From: a virus
IMG/VR virus record: IMGVR_UViG_3300042292_000862
Location: 1 to 30,432 of that record
Reading direction: 5' to 3' (one strand)
Length of the DNA: 30,432 nucleotides
Shown: positions 7,741 through 15,880 of the stretch, in pieces
How positions within the stretch are numbered: the first letter of the stretch is position 1
Layout: every line of letters begins with the position of its first letter
The notes under the pieces: generated by a model
What the model was told of the DNA's origin: nothing
Databases searched by the model: none
Seen by the model: the letters and a program-made list of their open reading frames with translations, nothing else
Made by a program: the position numbers and the translations under genes

Positions 7741-10146
7741 ATGCCAGTAGTTGTAGGAGCTAATGTACCTGTTGTAACGACTACTCAGAGTCAAACAACA
7801 CCGCCGACAAATATCACGCTTGTCAATACTGGTGTAAATGGACCACAACCGGTCAACTTAAATGCAAATTCTTCAAACATTGTTCCGGGTACCGGTGCCC
7901 CGAGCGATGATGCAACCATCAACAGAGTAAAAGTCGCTGTTCAAGCCGGTACCCCTTTTAGTGATAGAATCACAGCGCAACCCAATATACTTGACAACTA
8001 TTATAGTTACAATTATGTTTTAACGTGGTATCTGTGTACATCAGATGCTATTGCTAAAGTGATGTCTGGTGATTTATCGGTTCTATCATCTCAAGCAATT
8101 GTTATGCAAAGTGGTGGCGTAAACAATGATGAGCGCAGTCCCTATTTTGATGTTGATTTTTACTTTGACAATCTGATACTTGAAACAAATCCAATAGGAG
8201 AACAATCTACAGCATCAATGGATTCTGAAATGTCGTTTACCGTAGTAGAGCCGGCTGGAATTACGTTAATTCCACGACTGCGAGCAGCAATTAAAGCCAT
8301 GATGGGCGCTGGAGGTGATAAAGATCAATCACTTGGCTCTCAGAATTATGTCATGGCAATTAAATTCTATGGTTATGATGAAAATGGCAATTTGGTACAA
8401 GTAGGAAAACCTCTTTCTGGGCAAAGTAATTACGCATTGGTTGAAAAATTTTATCCATTCCAAATAACCGACATTGAATATAATGTAGGAAAAGAAAACA
8501 AATTGGTTGAATACCACATAAAAGCTATACCTCTCGCCATCACGGTAGTCAAGGGCCAAAATCAAAATAGCTTGATGTACAATGTGGAAGTAAGTGGTAA
8601 TACAGTAAAGGAAGTATTATCAACAGGCACCACGGTAACAACCGGACAAGCAGCGGGGTCGACTACTGAAACTACCGGTAGAATAAATGAAAGTGGAGCA
8701 ACACCGAAAAATACGGTTAGGCTTGGGTTGATGACAGCATTAAATCAATATCAGCAAGATTTGGTTGCCAAAGGAGTATACAGTATACCAAATACTTATG
8801 TCATTGAGTTCGCTGATCCAGAAATAGCAAATGCGGTTGTAGCAGTAAAAGATGGTAGAACAAAAGGAACAGGTATGCCACTTAGAGGTTCAGCGGCAGA
8901 TCAACGTGATCCAAATCGTCAATCTATGGATAAATCAGTGAGATTGATCGACTTCACTGCTGGACAACAGATCACGCAAATCATTGACCAAACTATTAGG
9001 AATAGCACATACATAAGTAACCAATCCAATCTATTGGTATCAGAAACGACTCAGTTTAATAACATCAATGCTGAAAAAAATCTTGATTGGTTTAGTATAA
9101 ATGTACAAGCTATTCCAAAAGGATATGATCCTAAACGAAATGATTATGCTTACACCATTCGGTACGTTATCTCAAGATTTAAAGTCTATAGTGTATTGAG
9201 TCCATATTTTAAACCATCTCCGTTTGCCGGCGTAGTTAAAGAATACAACTATTGGTTTACTGGGTTAAATACGCAGATTCTTCGGTATGAACAACACATG
9301 AAGACTCAACATACTATCATTCTTGGCGGTGATGGTGGTGAGCGACTATCCGAATCGTTGAAAGGACACGAAGATTATAAATTGATATTTTCACCAAGAT
9401 CGGGTGATTCTGGGCATGGTGCAGCTGGCAGAACCAATGATATAGCAGCTAATGCCGCTGATTTTTTATATGATAATCAATCATTGAATGATGCAGAAAT
9501 AGAGATAGTCGGTGATCCGGCATGGATGGCGCAAGGATCATTGTTGAGCCTACCGGCTGCTGAAAATTTAGTATATGGTGGATTCTACCCAGACGGTAGC
9601 ATAAATCTTGATAGTAGTCAAGTATTATTTGAGATCGCATTTAGCGCACCGTCTGATTATGATTTGAGTACCGGCTTAATGGACCCCGATACTCAGATAA
9701 ATGGCATTATTGACAATGTTGGCAGACAAAATAATCCAAGACAAAGAGTGATTTATAGAACATCAAAAATCACAAGTAAATTTGAAAAAGGAAAATTTAC
9801 CCAAACACTCAAAGGGGTGCTTGATGATGGATTATCAAGAGAAAGGCAATTGCAAATAGATAGCATGATAGGATCAGATATAAGAGCGAGTGTAACTGAT
9901 AGAACGCCAGCGAGGAGGGCGCTCACTACACGCAACAATGCGACACAAACTAACGCAACTGGATTAAATTATAGAATACCTACTTCATCGTTGACTCCGA
10001 CAAATAACAATAATGTACCGGTGACGCTTGATAACACAATGCCTGCAACACCACCGCAATCAAACGGTGATATTACTCAGGTTCCAAATGGAACGGAAAC
10101 CTTAGTGACAAATAGCTCAACACAACTAATTAACAGAGAAGCCTAA
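7741..10146 (+). CDS. Large baseplate hub-like structural protein (gp27 position)
   Basis: An 801-residue protein between gp53 and gp5, which is where a hub component is expected. I see no enzymatic motif. The first 65 residues and the last 70 are Thr/Asn/Pro-rich and probably flexible. Recognisable segments recurring in phage hub and tail proteins are: YYSYNYVLTWYL (about 87-98); FDVDFYFDNLILETN with FTVVEPAGITLIPRL (about 136-180); KEYNYWFTGLNTQILRYE (about 500-517); and SKFEKGKFTQTLKGVL (about 678-693), the F-x-x-G-x-F-x-Q-x-L pattern of assembly-domain ends. T4 gp27 is only 391 residues and forms the torus that holds gp5. This protein may fulfil that role with added domains, but the assignment rests on position and weak motifs. 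Its stop overlaps the next start (TAATG). Confidence 0.55.
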   Translation: MPVVVGANVPVVTTTQSQTTPPTNITLVNTGVNGPQPVNLNANSSNIVPGTGAPSDDATINRVKVAVQAGTPFSDRITAQPNILDNYYSYNYVLTWYLCTSDAIAKVMSGDLSVLSSQAIVMQSGGVNNDERSPYFDVDFYFDNLILETNPIGEQSTASMDSEMSFTVVEPAGITLIPRLRAAIKAMMGAGGDKDQSLGSQNYVMAIKFYGYDENGNLVQVGKPLSGQSNYALVEKFYPFQITDIEYNVGKENKLVEYHIKAIPLAITVVKGQNQNSLMYNVEVSGNTVKEVLSTGTTVTTGQAAGSTTETTGRINESGATPKNTVRLGLMTALNQYQQDLVAKGVYSIPNTYVIEFADPEIANAVVAVKDGRTKGTGMPLRGSAADQRDPNRQSMDKSVRLIDFTAGQQITQIIDQTIRNSTYISNQSNLLVSETTQFNNINAEKNLDWFSINVQAIPKGYDPKRNDYAYTIRYVISRFKVYSVLSPYFKPSPFAGVVKEYNYWFTGLNTQILRYEQHMKTQHTIILGGDGGERLSESLKGHEDYKLIFSPRSGDSGHGAAGRTNDIAANAADFLYDNQSLNDAEIEIVGDPAWMAQGSLLSLPAAENLVYGGFYPDGSINLDSSQVLFEIAFSAPSDYDLSTGLMDPDTQINGIIDNVGRQNNPRQRVIYRTSKITSKFEKGKFTQTLKGVLDDGLSRERQLQIDSMIGSDIRASVTDRTPARRALTTRNNATQTNATGLNYRIPTSSLTPTNNNNVPVTLDNTMPATPPQSNGDITQVPNGTETLVTNSSTQLINREA

Positions 10147-11672
10147 TGGCAGAAAACGTAGTCAGAGATAAAGGTAGACCCAATCAATATAAATTTGATA
10201 GAGGTGGTTCGCCAACCGAAATGGGACCATTCATCGGTATTGTTGTCAACAATGTTGATCCTACCAGAAGTGGTCGTTTGCAAGTGTATATTGAAGAATT
10301 TGGCGATACTGAAAAGAGTGGTAAACCGAATTTGACTGATAAATCTTTGTGGAGAACAGTGAGTTATTGCCCGCCGTTCTTCGGCTCAACTCCGAGAGAG
10401 GAATCCCAAACATCAGACGATGTGGGAAAATTTAATGTAAACAATAATAGCTATGGTATGTGGTTTGTTCCGCCAGATACTGGTGTAAGAGTGTTGTGCT
10501 TCTTCGTTGCTGGTGATCCGAACCAAGGTTATTACGTGGGATGTATTCCTCAACCACAGTGTAATCAGATGGTGCCTGCAATTGGCGCGGTTCCGAAAGA
10601 AGAAAGATTGGAAACCAACGGCGCACAGTTGGCATATTTTAATAAAGCGCCATTGGTTCCGGTTACAGAAATCAATATAGCCAATCAAGGTATCACTGAT
10701 AATCCAAAATTCTTTGATCAGAAAAAACCAGTTCATTCTTACGTGGCGATGACATTATTCCAACAGGGGTTAATCAATGATCCAGTAAGAGGGCCGATTA
10801 ACTCAAGTAGCCAGCGTGAAAGCCCAAGCCAATGTTTTGGTATTATTACGCCGGGTAGAGGAATCTATGCTGGTAATCTAGTATTTGACAAAACGTTTTT
10901 GCGCGATGTTCAGAATGAAACACCAGAGGGTGCTCAAATTACTGGCAGACGAGGTGGGCATAGTTTGGTCATGGATGATGGTGATGCTAAAGGAAAAAAT
11001 AATCTGGTTAGGTTAAGAACAGCGCATGGCCACCAGATATTGATGAGCGATGATACCAATTGCTTTTATATCATTCATGCAAATGGACAAACATGGTTAG
11101 AATTTGGACAAGAGGGAACAGTAGATGTATTCTCCACCAACTCAGTTAATGTAAGAACAAAAGGAACAATAAACCTTCATGCAGACGAAGATGTAAATAT
11201 TTTTGCCGGAAATAAGCTCAATATGAAAAGCATGAAAGGAACCACCATGCAATCGGATGATACGCTTGATATTGCGAGTAAGGGATTGATGAGTATCTAT
11301 AGTCAATTTGAATTGGGCATAAAAGCAGATGGATTCCTTGGCATAAAAACAGATTATCTGAGCGCACAAAGTTCAACCGCTATAAATTTAGTCGGAACAA
11401 CTATTTTATTGAATAGTGGGCCACCTACTATTGTTAGCACACCCGATGGTATTACAGAATATATTTTACCCGATACTACATTTGATTCTTCTACCGGTTG
11501 GCAAGTTGACCCAACTGCACTACGAAGTATAGTATCAAGAGCGCCCACACATGAGCCATATCCTTATCATAACCAAGGTGTAAAACTGAATATATCGTTG
11601 GAAGAAGGAAAGCCATCATCAATGCCAAATGCGCCTCAAATGCCGAGTGGGTGGAGCATTACCAAGGAGTAA
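10146..11672 (+). CDS. 5: gp5-type baseplate spike protein lacking the lysozyme domain
   Basis: A 508-residue spike protein. Residues about 28-140 form the gp5/VgrG OB-fold: GPFIGIVVNNVDPTRSGRLQVYI, then WFVPPDTGVRVLCFFVAGDP and GYYVGCIP. A middle section with GHSLVMDDGD and RLRTAHGHQILMSDD (about 275-300) leads into a repetitive beta-helix (about 315-410) with short alternating-hydrophobic strands such as TKGTINLHADEDVNIFAGN and DTLDIASKGLMSIYS, like the trimeric needle of T4 gp5C. In T4 a lysozyme domain lies between OB-fold and helix; no such domain or catalytic Glu-Asp-Thr arrangement is visible here. The protein would puncture the outer membrane mechanically. It lies between the hub-like gene and the 813-residue protein. 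Confidence 0.8.
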   Translation: MAENVVRDKGRPNQYKFDRGGSPTEMGPFIGIVVNNVDPTRSGRLQVYIEEFGDTEKSGKPNLTDKSLWRTVSYCPPFFGSTPREESQTSDDVGKFNVNNNSYGMWFVPPDTGVRVLCFFVAGDPNQGYYVGCIPQPQCNQMVPAIGAVPKEERLETNGAQLAYFNKAPLVPVTEINIANQGITDNPKFFDQKKPVHSYVAMTLFQQGLINDPVRGPINSSSQRESPSQCFGIITPGRGIYAGNLVFDKTFLRDVQNETPEGAQITGRRGGHSLVMDDGDAKGKNNLVRLRTAHGHQILMSDDTNCFYIIHANGQTWLEFGQEGTVDVFSTNSVNVRTKGTINLHADEDVNIFAGNKLNMKSMKGTTMQSDDTLDIASKGLMSIYSQFELGIKADGFLGIKTDYLSAQSSTAINLVGTTILLNSGPPTIVSTPDGITEYILPDTTFDSSTGWQVDPTALRSIVSRAPTHEPYPYHNQGVKLNISLEEGKPSSMPNAPQMPSGWSITKE

Positions 11673-11673
11673 T

Positions 11674-14115
11674 ATGGTTAAGTTTGAATATACCTTACCT
11701 TCGGGTGCGAAATATGTAGTCGTTGCACCACCAGGATCAACACAAGAGCAAGCTGATGTTATTTTTTATTCTCAAGTTGCTTCTGGATCATTGGTTGGAT
11801 ACGAAACAGGACAAACGCTTACCAACGTAACTGTTACTCCGCTTACTTATGAATTAAGTAGACAAAGTAGAGGCACAGCTGGTATACCCGGAACATTATC
11901 TGGTGTTTATACATATCGTGGGCAAATAGTAACAGAGCTTTATAATAAGATTATAGGGGGATATTATAATAGAATAAATCCAGATAACTATGATCCATTT
12001 AATCCGAATCCAGGTCCCGGCCCGAATCCAGGTCCCGGCCCGAATCCAGGTCCCGGCCCGAATCCAGGTCCCGGCCCCGGCCCAAATCCTGATCCATATT
12101 GGCCTATTCCTCCCAACCCAGATCCATTTTATCCACCGGTTCCTCCCAATCCTGATCCAGTGAATCCACCGACGCCGGGTCCTGGTCCTGGTCCGGGACC
12201 AACACCGGGACCAGTGCCGCCACCAAGACCACCGGGTCCGTTACCGCCTATACCACCGCTGCCTATAGTGCCGCCTCAACCAGCACCTTCGCCGCCGATT
12301 CCGGGTGGCAGAGGACCAAATGGCAGAGAATGGGGAGATACTGTGCCACTCTCTGGTAGAGCGGGCGCGATTGTGACTGAATTATTCTCACAAACAGAGA
12401 CACCAAGCCAAGGTTATGATGGATTCTTGAGTCCGACTGAGATTGAATTTGCAGCATCGGTGATTAACAAATATCCCACGGTTCAATCAATGCCAGATTT
12501 ATCTAAGATACCGATTGAATCACCAGTTGATCAAGCCGATGTCATGTTAGCCAAGGGAGAACGCTTGGGTGCAATTCGTGTTGGTCCATTATTGCCGTTC
12601 CAAGTTCAAACATTGCAATCTCAGATAGCCAAAATAGTCAATCAACCATTTGATGAAATAAGTCAAGAAAAAGGTGTAGGTAAGTATGGGCTAACTTGCT
12701 ATCAACTTGAAGTGGGTGGATATGTTAAGCCCGGCACATCTGACCGATACATTGATCTTAATCCGATTGAATTTGAAAAAGTCATGAGTAGCCCTTCTAT
12801 ATGGACAGGTAAAAATGGTGTAAGATCACTTGACGCATATTTAGTTGCCGAAAATTTACAAGATTCAACAAATAATAATCTACTTGATGCTGGATATAAT
12901 GGATTAGTTGCTGCTGGTATAATTGAGCCACCACCAGAACGAGAAGTAACTTATGATAAATCTTGGATTTACACAAATACCGGATTACAACCATTGGGCG
13001 CAAGTTCTATTTTTATGCGAGATGAGAATGGAACAATCGGAACTGGTACATTCAGTTTAGTTCCAACAGCATATTACGAAAGTCTGACCTCAGGTGTTAC
13101 AACAGAAGATGCTACCAGCAATCAGGATTTGGGACTATACAATTTTAACAATGTTAAGAGCGGTGTTGTTAAACAGTTATACCAAGATTATGGCGCTCTT
13201 GTGACGGCATCTGGTAAATTTGGACCAGAAGTAACATCATTGTGGGCGAGTGCCGGAACAGTGGATGTGTTTAATGGCGTTATTCAGAATGTCATTGATA
13301 CTACCAATGGTGTCAACGTAGCTCTAAATCAATTGGGTGGTGTTGGATCATTGTACAATGGTGCAATAAGCACAACCAATCCGTTATCTGCGGCAAGCAA
13401 TGTCAGTAGATCAACTTACGGACAATACGCACGATATGGACAGAATCAAAATTATGTTGGATTGAGAGGTACTAGCGCAATACCTAATTCTGTGGTTCAA
13501 CAATTACTAACACCGATGACTCAAATCGGAGGTGCAATGTCTGTGTATGGAAAATCTGCTCAATACGCAATGAACTTCGCCGATCAAACAGGAGCATTGG
13601 GTGATCTATTCAGTTTTAATAGTTTATCAGATTTCGCGGCAGATTTTACTGCTGGAACCGACCCAGTGGACTTTTTAATATCGCAATTAAATGGCTCAGG
13701 CAATTTGCTAACTGGATTCACAGATGTCAATCAGTTTATCAATCAGATAGGTAGTTTTGGTAGTTTTGGTAGCATATTCAACTCGCTAAATTTAGCAAGC
13801 GCATTTGGTAGCTTGGGCAATCTATTGGGTGGACTTCAGATATTCGGTAATCTTTTTGGTGGTAATAATATTTTCACTTCAAATATTGAGTTAGGAATAG
13901 GATATAGTGACACTGTGGATAGAGCCACTGTAGATGTATCTTCTCAGAATATTTTAGGAGACCCCAAAATACCACAACCGATTTACGGGTATCCGGGTGA
14001 TTTTTGGTTGAGAATAATTTTTGATTTAGTGCGAGCAAACTCAAAGTTAAGTGATTCAGCTAAATTGGGCGATGCATTTATATCTGGTGCATCAAACATA
14101 ACAATAAGGGGATGA
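11674..14115 (+). CDS. Baseplate/tail protein with proline-glycine-rich linker, function unknown
   Basis: I start at ATG 11674, just after the gp5 stop and behind AAGGAG, giving 813 residues. An in-frame ATG at 11629 lies inside gp5 and has no ribosome site. The N-terminal domain (1-105) begins YTLPSGAKYVVVAPPGSTQE. Residues about 107-210 are almost entirely Pro, Gly and Asn, including tandem NPGPGP units, and probably form an extended polyproline rod. Next comes a domain with VGKYGLTCYQLEVGGYVKPG and PSIWTGKNGVRSLDAYL (about 330-390), a pattern I remember from other phage tail proteins without a named function. The C-terminal 120 residues include a Gly/Phe/Leu-rich stretch (SFGSFGSIFNSLNLASAFGS onward) that is strongly hydrophobic. 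It is probably linked to the spike; whether it replaces the missing lysozyme is unknown. Confidence 0.7.
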   Translation: MVKFEYTLPSGAKYVVVAPPGSTQEQADVIFYSQVASGSLVGYETGQTLTNVTVTPLTYELSRQSRGTAGIPGTLSGVYTYRGQIVTELYNKIIGGYYNRINPDNYDPFNPNPGPGPNPGPGPNPGPGPNPGPGPGPNPDPYWPIPPNPDPFYPPVPPNPDPVNPPTPGPGPGPGPTPGPVPPPRPPGPLPPIPPLPIVPPQPAPSPPIPGGRGPNGREWGDTVPLSGRAGAIVTELFSQTETPSQGYDGFLSPTEIEFAASVINKYPTVQSMPDLSKIPIESPVDQADVMLAKGERLGAIRVGPLLPFQVQTLQSQIAKIVNQPFDEISQEKGVGKYGLTCYQLEVGGYVKPGTSDRYIDLNPIEFEKVMSSPSIWTGKNGVRSLDAYLVAENLQDSTNNNLLDAGYNGLVAAGIIEPPPEREVTYDKSWIYTNTGLQPLGASSIFMRDENGTIGTGTFSLVPTAYYESLTSGVTTEDATSNQDLGLYNFNNVKSGVVKQLYQDYGALVTASGKFGPEVTSLWASAGTVDVFNGVIQNVIDTTNGVNVALNQLGGVGSLYNGAISTTNPLSAASNVSRSTYGQYARYGQNQNYVGLRGTSAIPNSVVQQLLTPMTQIGGAMSVYGKSAQYAMNFADQTGALGDLFSFNSLSDFAADFTAGTDPVDFLISQLNGSGNLLTGFTDVNQFINQIGSFGSFGSIFNSLNLASAFGSLGNLLGGLQIFGNLFGGNNIFTSNIELGIGYSDTVDRATVDVSSQNILGDPKIPQPIYGYPGDFWLRIIFDLVRANSKLSDSAKLGDAFISGASNITIRG
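12007..12078 (+). repeat. Four tandem 18-bp repeats in the proline-rich linker
   Basis: The unit AATCCAGGTCCCGGCCCG occurs four times head to tail, the last copy with one change. It encodes NPGPGP repeats and is followed by related Gly-Pro codons. The block is far richer in G and C than its surroundings and is a likely site of length change by slippage. Confidence 0.9.
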
Positions 14116-14119
14116 TGAT

Positions 14120-14494
14120 ATGACAACATTTGTTGGATACAATACTATTGGTCAAACTAAAAACTTCACGTTAGCTGGCAATAAGCTCATCATTCGTGAT
14201 TTATTGAATGCCTTTAATATACGCCAAGGTGAAGTAGTAGGACTACCTCAATATGGAACAATTTTGTGGAACTACGTTTTTGAGACCCAAACGATTGATA
14301 CTGAGAGGGCTATCTACAATGAAATTCAACGAGTATGCGCACAAGACCCACGGATATTTTTGAACTCGGCTCAATTATATCCTCAGTTAAACGGGTTACT
14401 TATTCAACTCTCTATCACTATAGCACCAGCAACAGAAGCTCAGATGTTGAATCTATTTCTGAATCAATCTACAAGATCAGCGGAATATCTGTAA
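14120..14494 (+). CDS. 25: gp25-like baseplate wedge protein
   Basis: A 124-residue member of the gp25/GpW family (T4 gp25 has 132 residues). The conserved core is visible: NKLIIRDLLNAFNIRQGEVV, GLPQYGTILWNYVFE (the family PxxGt motif) and IYNEIQRVCAQDPRI. gp25 forms part of the inner baseplate core bundle with gp6 and gp53 and helps start sheath assembly. It is the last gene of the plus-strand operon, preceded by AAGGGGA and four bases after the previous stop. Its own stop codon abuts the stop codon of the opposing endonuclease gene with no base between, so this operon has no intergenic terminator. Confidence 0.88.
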   Translation: MTTFVGYNTIGQTKNFTLAGNKLIIRDLLNAFNIRQGEVVGLPQYGTILWNYVFETQTIDTERAIYNEIQRVCAQDPRIFLNSAQLYPQLNGLLIQLSITIAPATEAQMLNLFLNQSTRSAEYL

Positions 14495-14584
14495 TCAGAT
14501 TACCCCGCTTCCGGGCGCTGTGCGTAAATTAGTTGATGTTAGTGCCGAAATAATTTCAATATCTTGCACTGTGGCTGCATTGAC
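14495..14584 (-). repeat. gp6 3'-end copy B, fused in frame to the endonuclease
   Basis: These 30 codons including the stop encode VNAATVQDIEIISALTSTN and onward to GSGVI. Against copy A at 15879-15968 they differ in 23 of 90 bases but only 2 of 29 residues (Ile/Val and Ser/Gln). Sixteen of the 18 changed codons are synonymous. Copy B directly abuts gp25, so it is probably the original end of gp6. Confidence 0.9.
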
Positions 14585-15592
14585 TTCAAGATAAGAGACC
14601 AAGAAGGCATATCTTTTTTTGAGGTCTTCTGATGTTATTAATTCGCCTGTTTCAAATCTTTTATCATCTGGATTTACCCTGAATCCTTTGCCTTCTTTGT
14701 TGTATCCCTTGATCTTTCCGTGTAGATGATAAACCACTGGCCAACCGCTTGCTTTAGCGTCAGTGGCGGTCTTTAGTTCGCCTGTCATAATCCTTGCGTC
14801 AGATGTTTTGACTCTTTGTCTCTTTCCTTTCTCGTCATAAACATACGCTGTCTCTTCTCTATGTTTTTGTCTCTTAATCGGCCATCCTAGTGCTACTGCC
14901 TCCTCTAAGGTTTTCCATTTACCTGATATTACTTCGGGATCATTCGGAAACGCTCTTATTCTTTTGCCATTGACATCGTAACGTGTTACTGATCCTCTAG
15001 CAGCTTCCCCCAGATCAATTGAATACCCTTTCTGTTTTGCCATGTCCAATGTTATTAGTTGTCCGTTTATTAGTCTTTCATCTAACGGGTGACACTTTCT
15101 TACACAACCTTCTTTTTCGTCATACGCAGCAATAAAGCCTTTGTGCAAGCTCGCCCCTCTTTTCCCATTATGAACTCCCACTATTTCACCTGTTTCCCAT
15201 CTGGGATCATCCGTGGGAACAAGTCCGATGCCTTCGCCAGTCAGTGTAATTTTGGCTGGTGCCAAGCCAAGTGTGCTGAGATAAGCAGTGTTGCCGTTGT
15301 GGCGGTTTAACCAAGCAGGATTATTGATGACATCAAACCAATGAAGAACTCTGTTCTCCCATTTCTTCGCAACCAAAATCCCCTCCTTTACTGACAAACC
15401 AGGGAATGTTTTTCTGACTGTAATTACATCTGGTTCTCCGTTGAGGTTTCTGAAATCAGTTACGTGGATTGAGGATGTAAAGTAGGTTGTCCAAAGGTCA
15501 GAGGGATGGCAATCTTGGGCGTACCTGACACCATAATACCATATTCCGAGTTGTGACCAACCGATTAGATAGGCAAAAGGTAAATTCGACAT
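14495..15592 (-). CDS. GIY-YIG-like homing endonuclease carrying a gp6 C-terminal tail
   Basis: A 365-residue free-standing endonuclease, with AGGA eight bases before the ATG. Residues 1-97 form a divergent GIY-YIG-like nuclease domain: AYLIGWSQLGIWYYGVRYA, then CHPSDLW, GEPDVITVRKTF and a WENRVL helix, a pattern I know from phage homing endonucleases. Residues 120-322 hold five degenerate repeats built around D-x-R-x-x-x-G-E/Q-L/I (near 129-137, 170-180, 217-226, 264-273 and 310-319), probably DNA-binding modules. Residues 337-365 are not endonuclease sequence: they match the last 29 residues of gp6 in 27 positions. The gene lies directly downstream of gp6 and was probably inserted into its 3' end. 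Such enzymes cut copies of the site lacking the element and spread by recombination repair. Confidence 0.75.
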   Translation of the reverse strand: MSNLPFAYLIGWSQLGIWYYGVRYAQDCHPSDLWTTYFTSSIHVTDFRNLNGEPDVITVRKTFPGLSVKEGILVAKKWENRVLHWFDVINNPAWLNRHNGNTAYLSTLGLAPAKITLTGEGIGLVPTDDPRWETGEIVGVHNGKRGASLHKGFIAAYDEKEGCVRKCHPLDERLINGQLITLDMAKQKGYSIDLGEAARGSVTRYDVNGKRIRAFPNDPEVISGKWKTLEEAVALGWPIKRQKHREETAYVYDEKGKRQRVKTSDARIMTGELKTATDAKASGWPVVYHLHGKIKGYNKEGKGFRVNPDDKRFETGELITSEDLKKRYAFLVSYLEVNAATVQDIEIISALTSTNLRTAPGSGVI

Positions 15593-15613
15593 TGTTAATT
15601 TCCTGTATTATTG

Positions 15614-15686
15614 AATGCTATACAGAAAGTAACTAAGAATTGCAATGCGGCATAAATATGCCGCTGATGTTTTTCTGTATAGCATT
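15614..15686. repeat. Nested inverted repeats upstream of the endonuclease
   Basis: A perfect 15-base inverted repeat (AATGCTATACAGAAA at 15614-15628 and its complement at 15672-15686) encloses a second hairpin, GCGGCAT-AAAT-ATGCCGC (15647-15664). A third imperfect stem follows at 15690-15719 (GCTGAT/ATCAGC plus AGAG/CTCT). The outer arms contain the CTGTATAGC promoter-like sequence in both directions. Confidence 0.85.
15617..15645 (-). promoter_or_regulatory. Possible promoter for the homing endonuclease
   Basis: On the minus strand TTGCAA (15640-15645), a 17-base spacer ending in CTG, and TATAGC (15617-15622) precede the endonuclease start by about 25 bases. The CTG before the -10 box matches the early promoters upstream of the helicase and methylase genes. 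The boxes lie within the inverted repeat of this gap. Confidence 0.4.
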
Positions 15687-15721
15687 AGAGCTGATAGAGA
15701 TTGCACTCTCGTGATCAGCAT

Positions 15722-15880
15722 TATTTATTTATTAGCAAAGAGGTCTTCGATTTCTTTTGCTTTTTCCTCTTGGTATTGTCCTGAGTTGAATTGGTAATTG
15801 AGCTAAGTTGTCCTGTTCTAATAGCAAACTCATCTGTTTCGCTAATTTTTTTCTCAAGAACAAACTCTTTCGCTCTTATC
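15722..15880 (-). pseudogene. Possible frameshifted gene remnant between gp6 and the endonuclease
   Basis: Just past the gp6 stop, another minus-strand frame reads IRAKEFVLEKKISETDEFAI followed by RTGQLSS. A different frame then continues NYQFNSGQYQEEKAKEIEDL to FANK and a stop at about 15722. Joined by a single frameshift near 15790-15810, the two pieces would look like a normal charged protein C-terminus. No start codon or complete gene is present and I do not recognise the family. It may be debris carried in with the endonuclease. Chance open frames of this size are possible. Confidence 0.3.

Noticed and set aside
11629-11673. Extended N-terminus of the proline-rich protein starting inside gp5
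   Set aside because: The upstream ATG has no ribosome site and would overlap gp5 by 44 bases; ATG 11674 has AAGGAG at good spacing just after the gp5 stop.
12007-12078. CRISPR-like array
   Set aside because: The 18-bp units are directly adjacent with no spacers and encode an in-frame NPGPGP repeat.
15651-15658. CATAAATA on the plus strand as a late promoter
   Set aside because: It is embedded in the inner hairpin and no plus-strand gene lies downstream; it would only read antisense to gp6. Chance or structural use is more likely.
15722-15733. AATAAATA boxes on the minus strand as a late promoter for the endonuclease
   Set aside because: They lie about 130 bases before the start, lack the G-C seen in the other three late promoters, and fall in a simple AT repeat.
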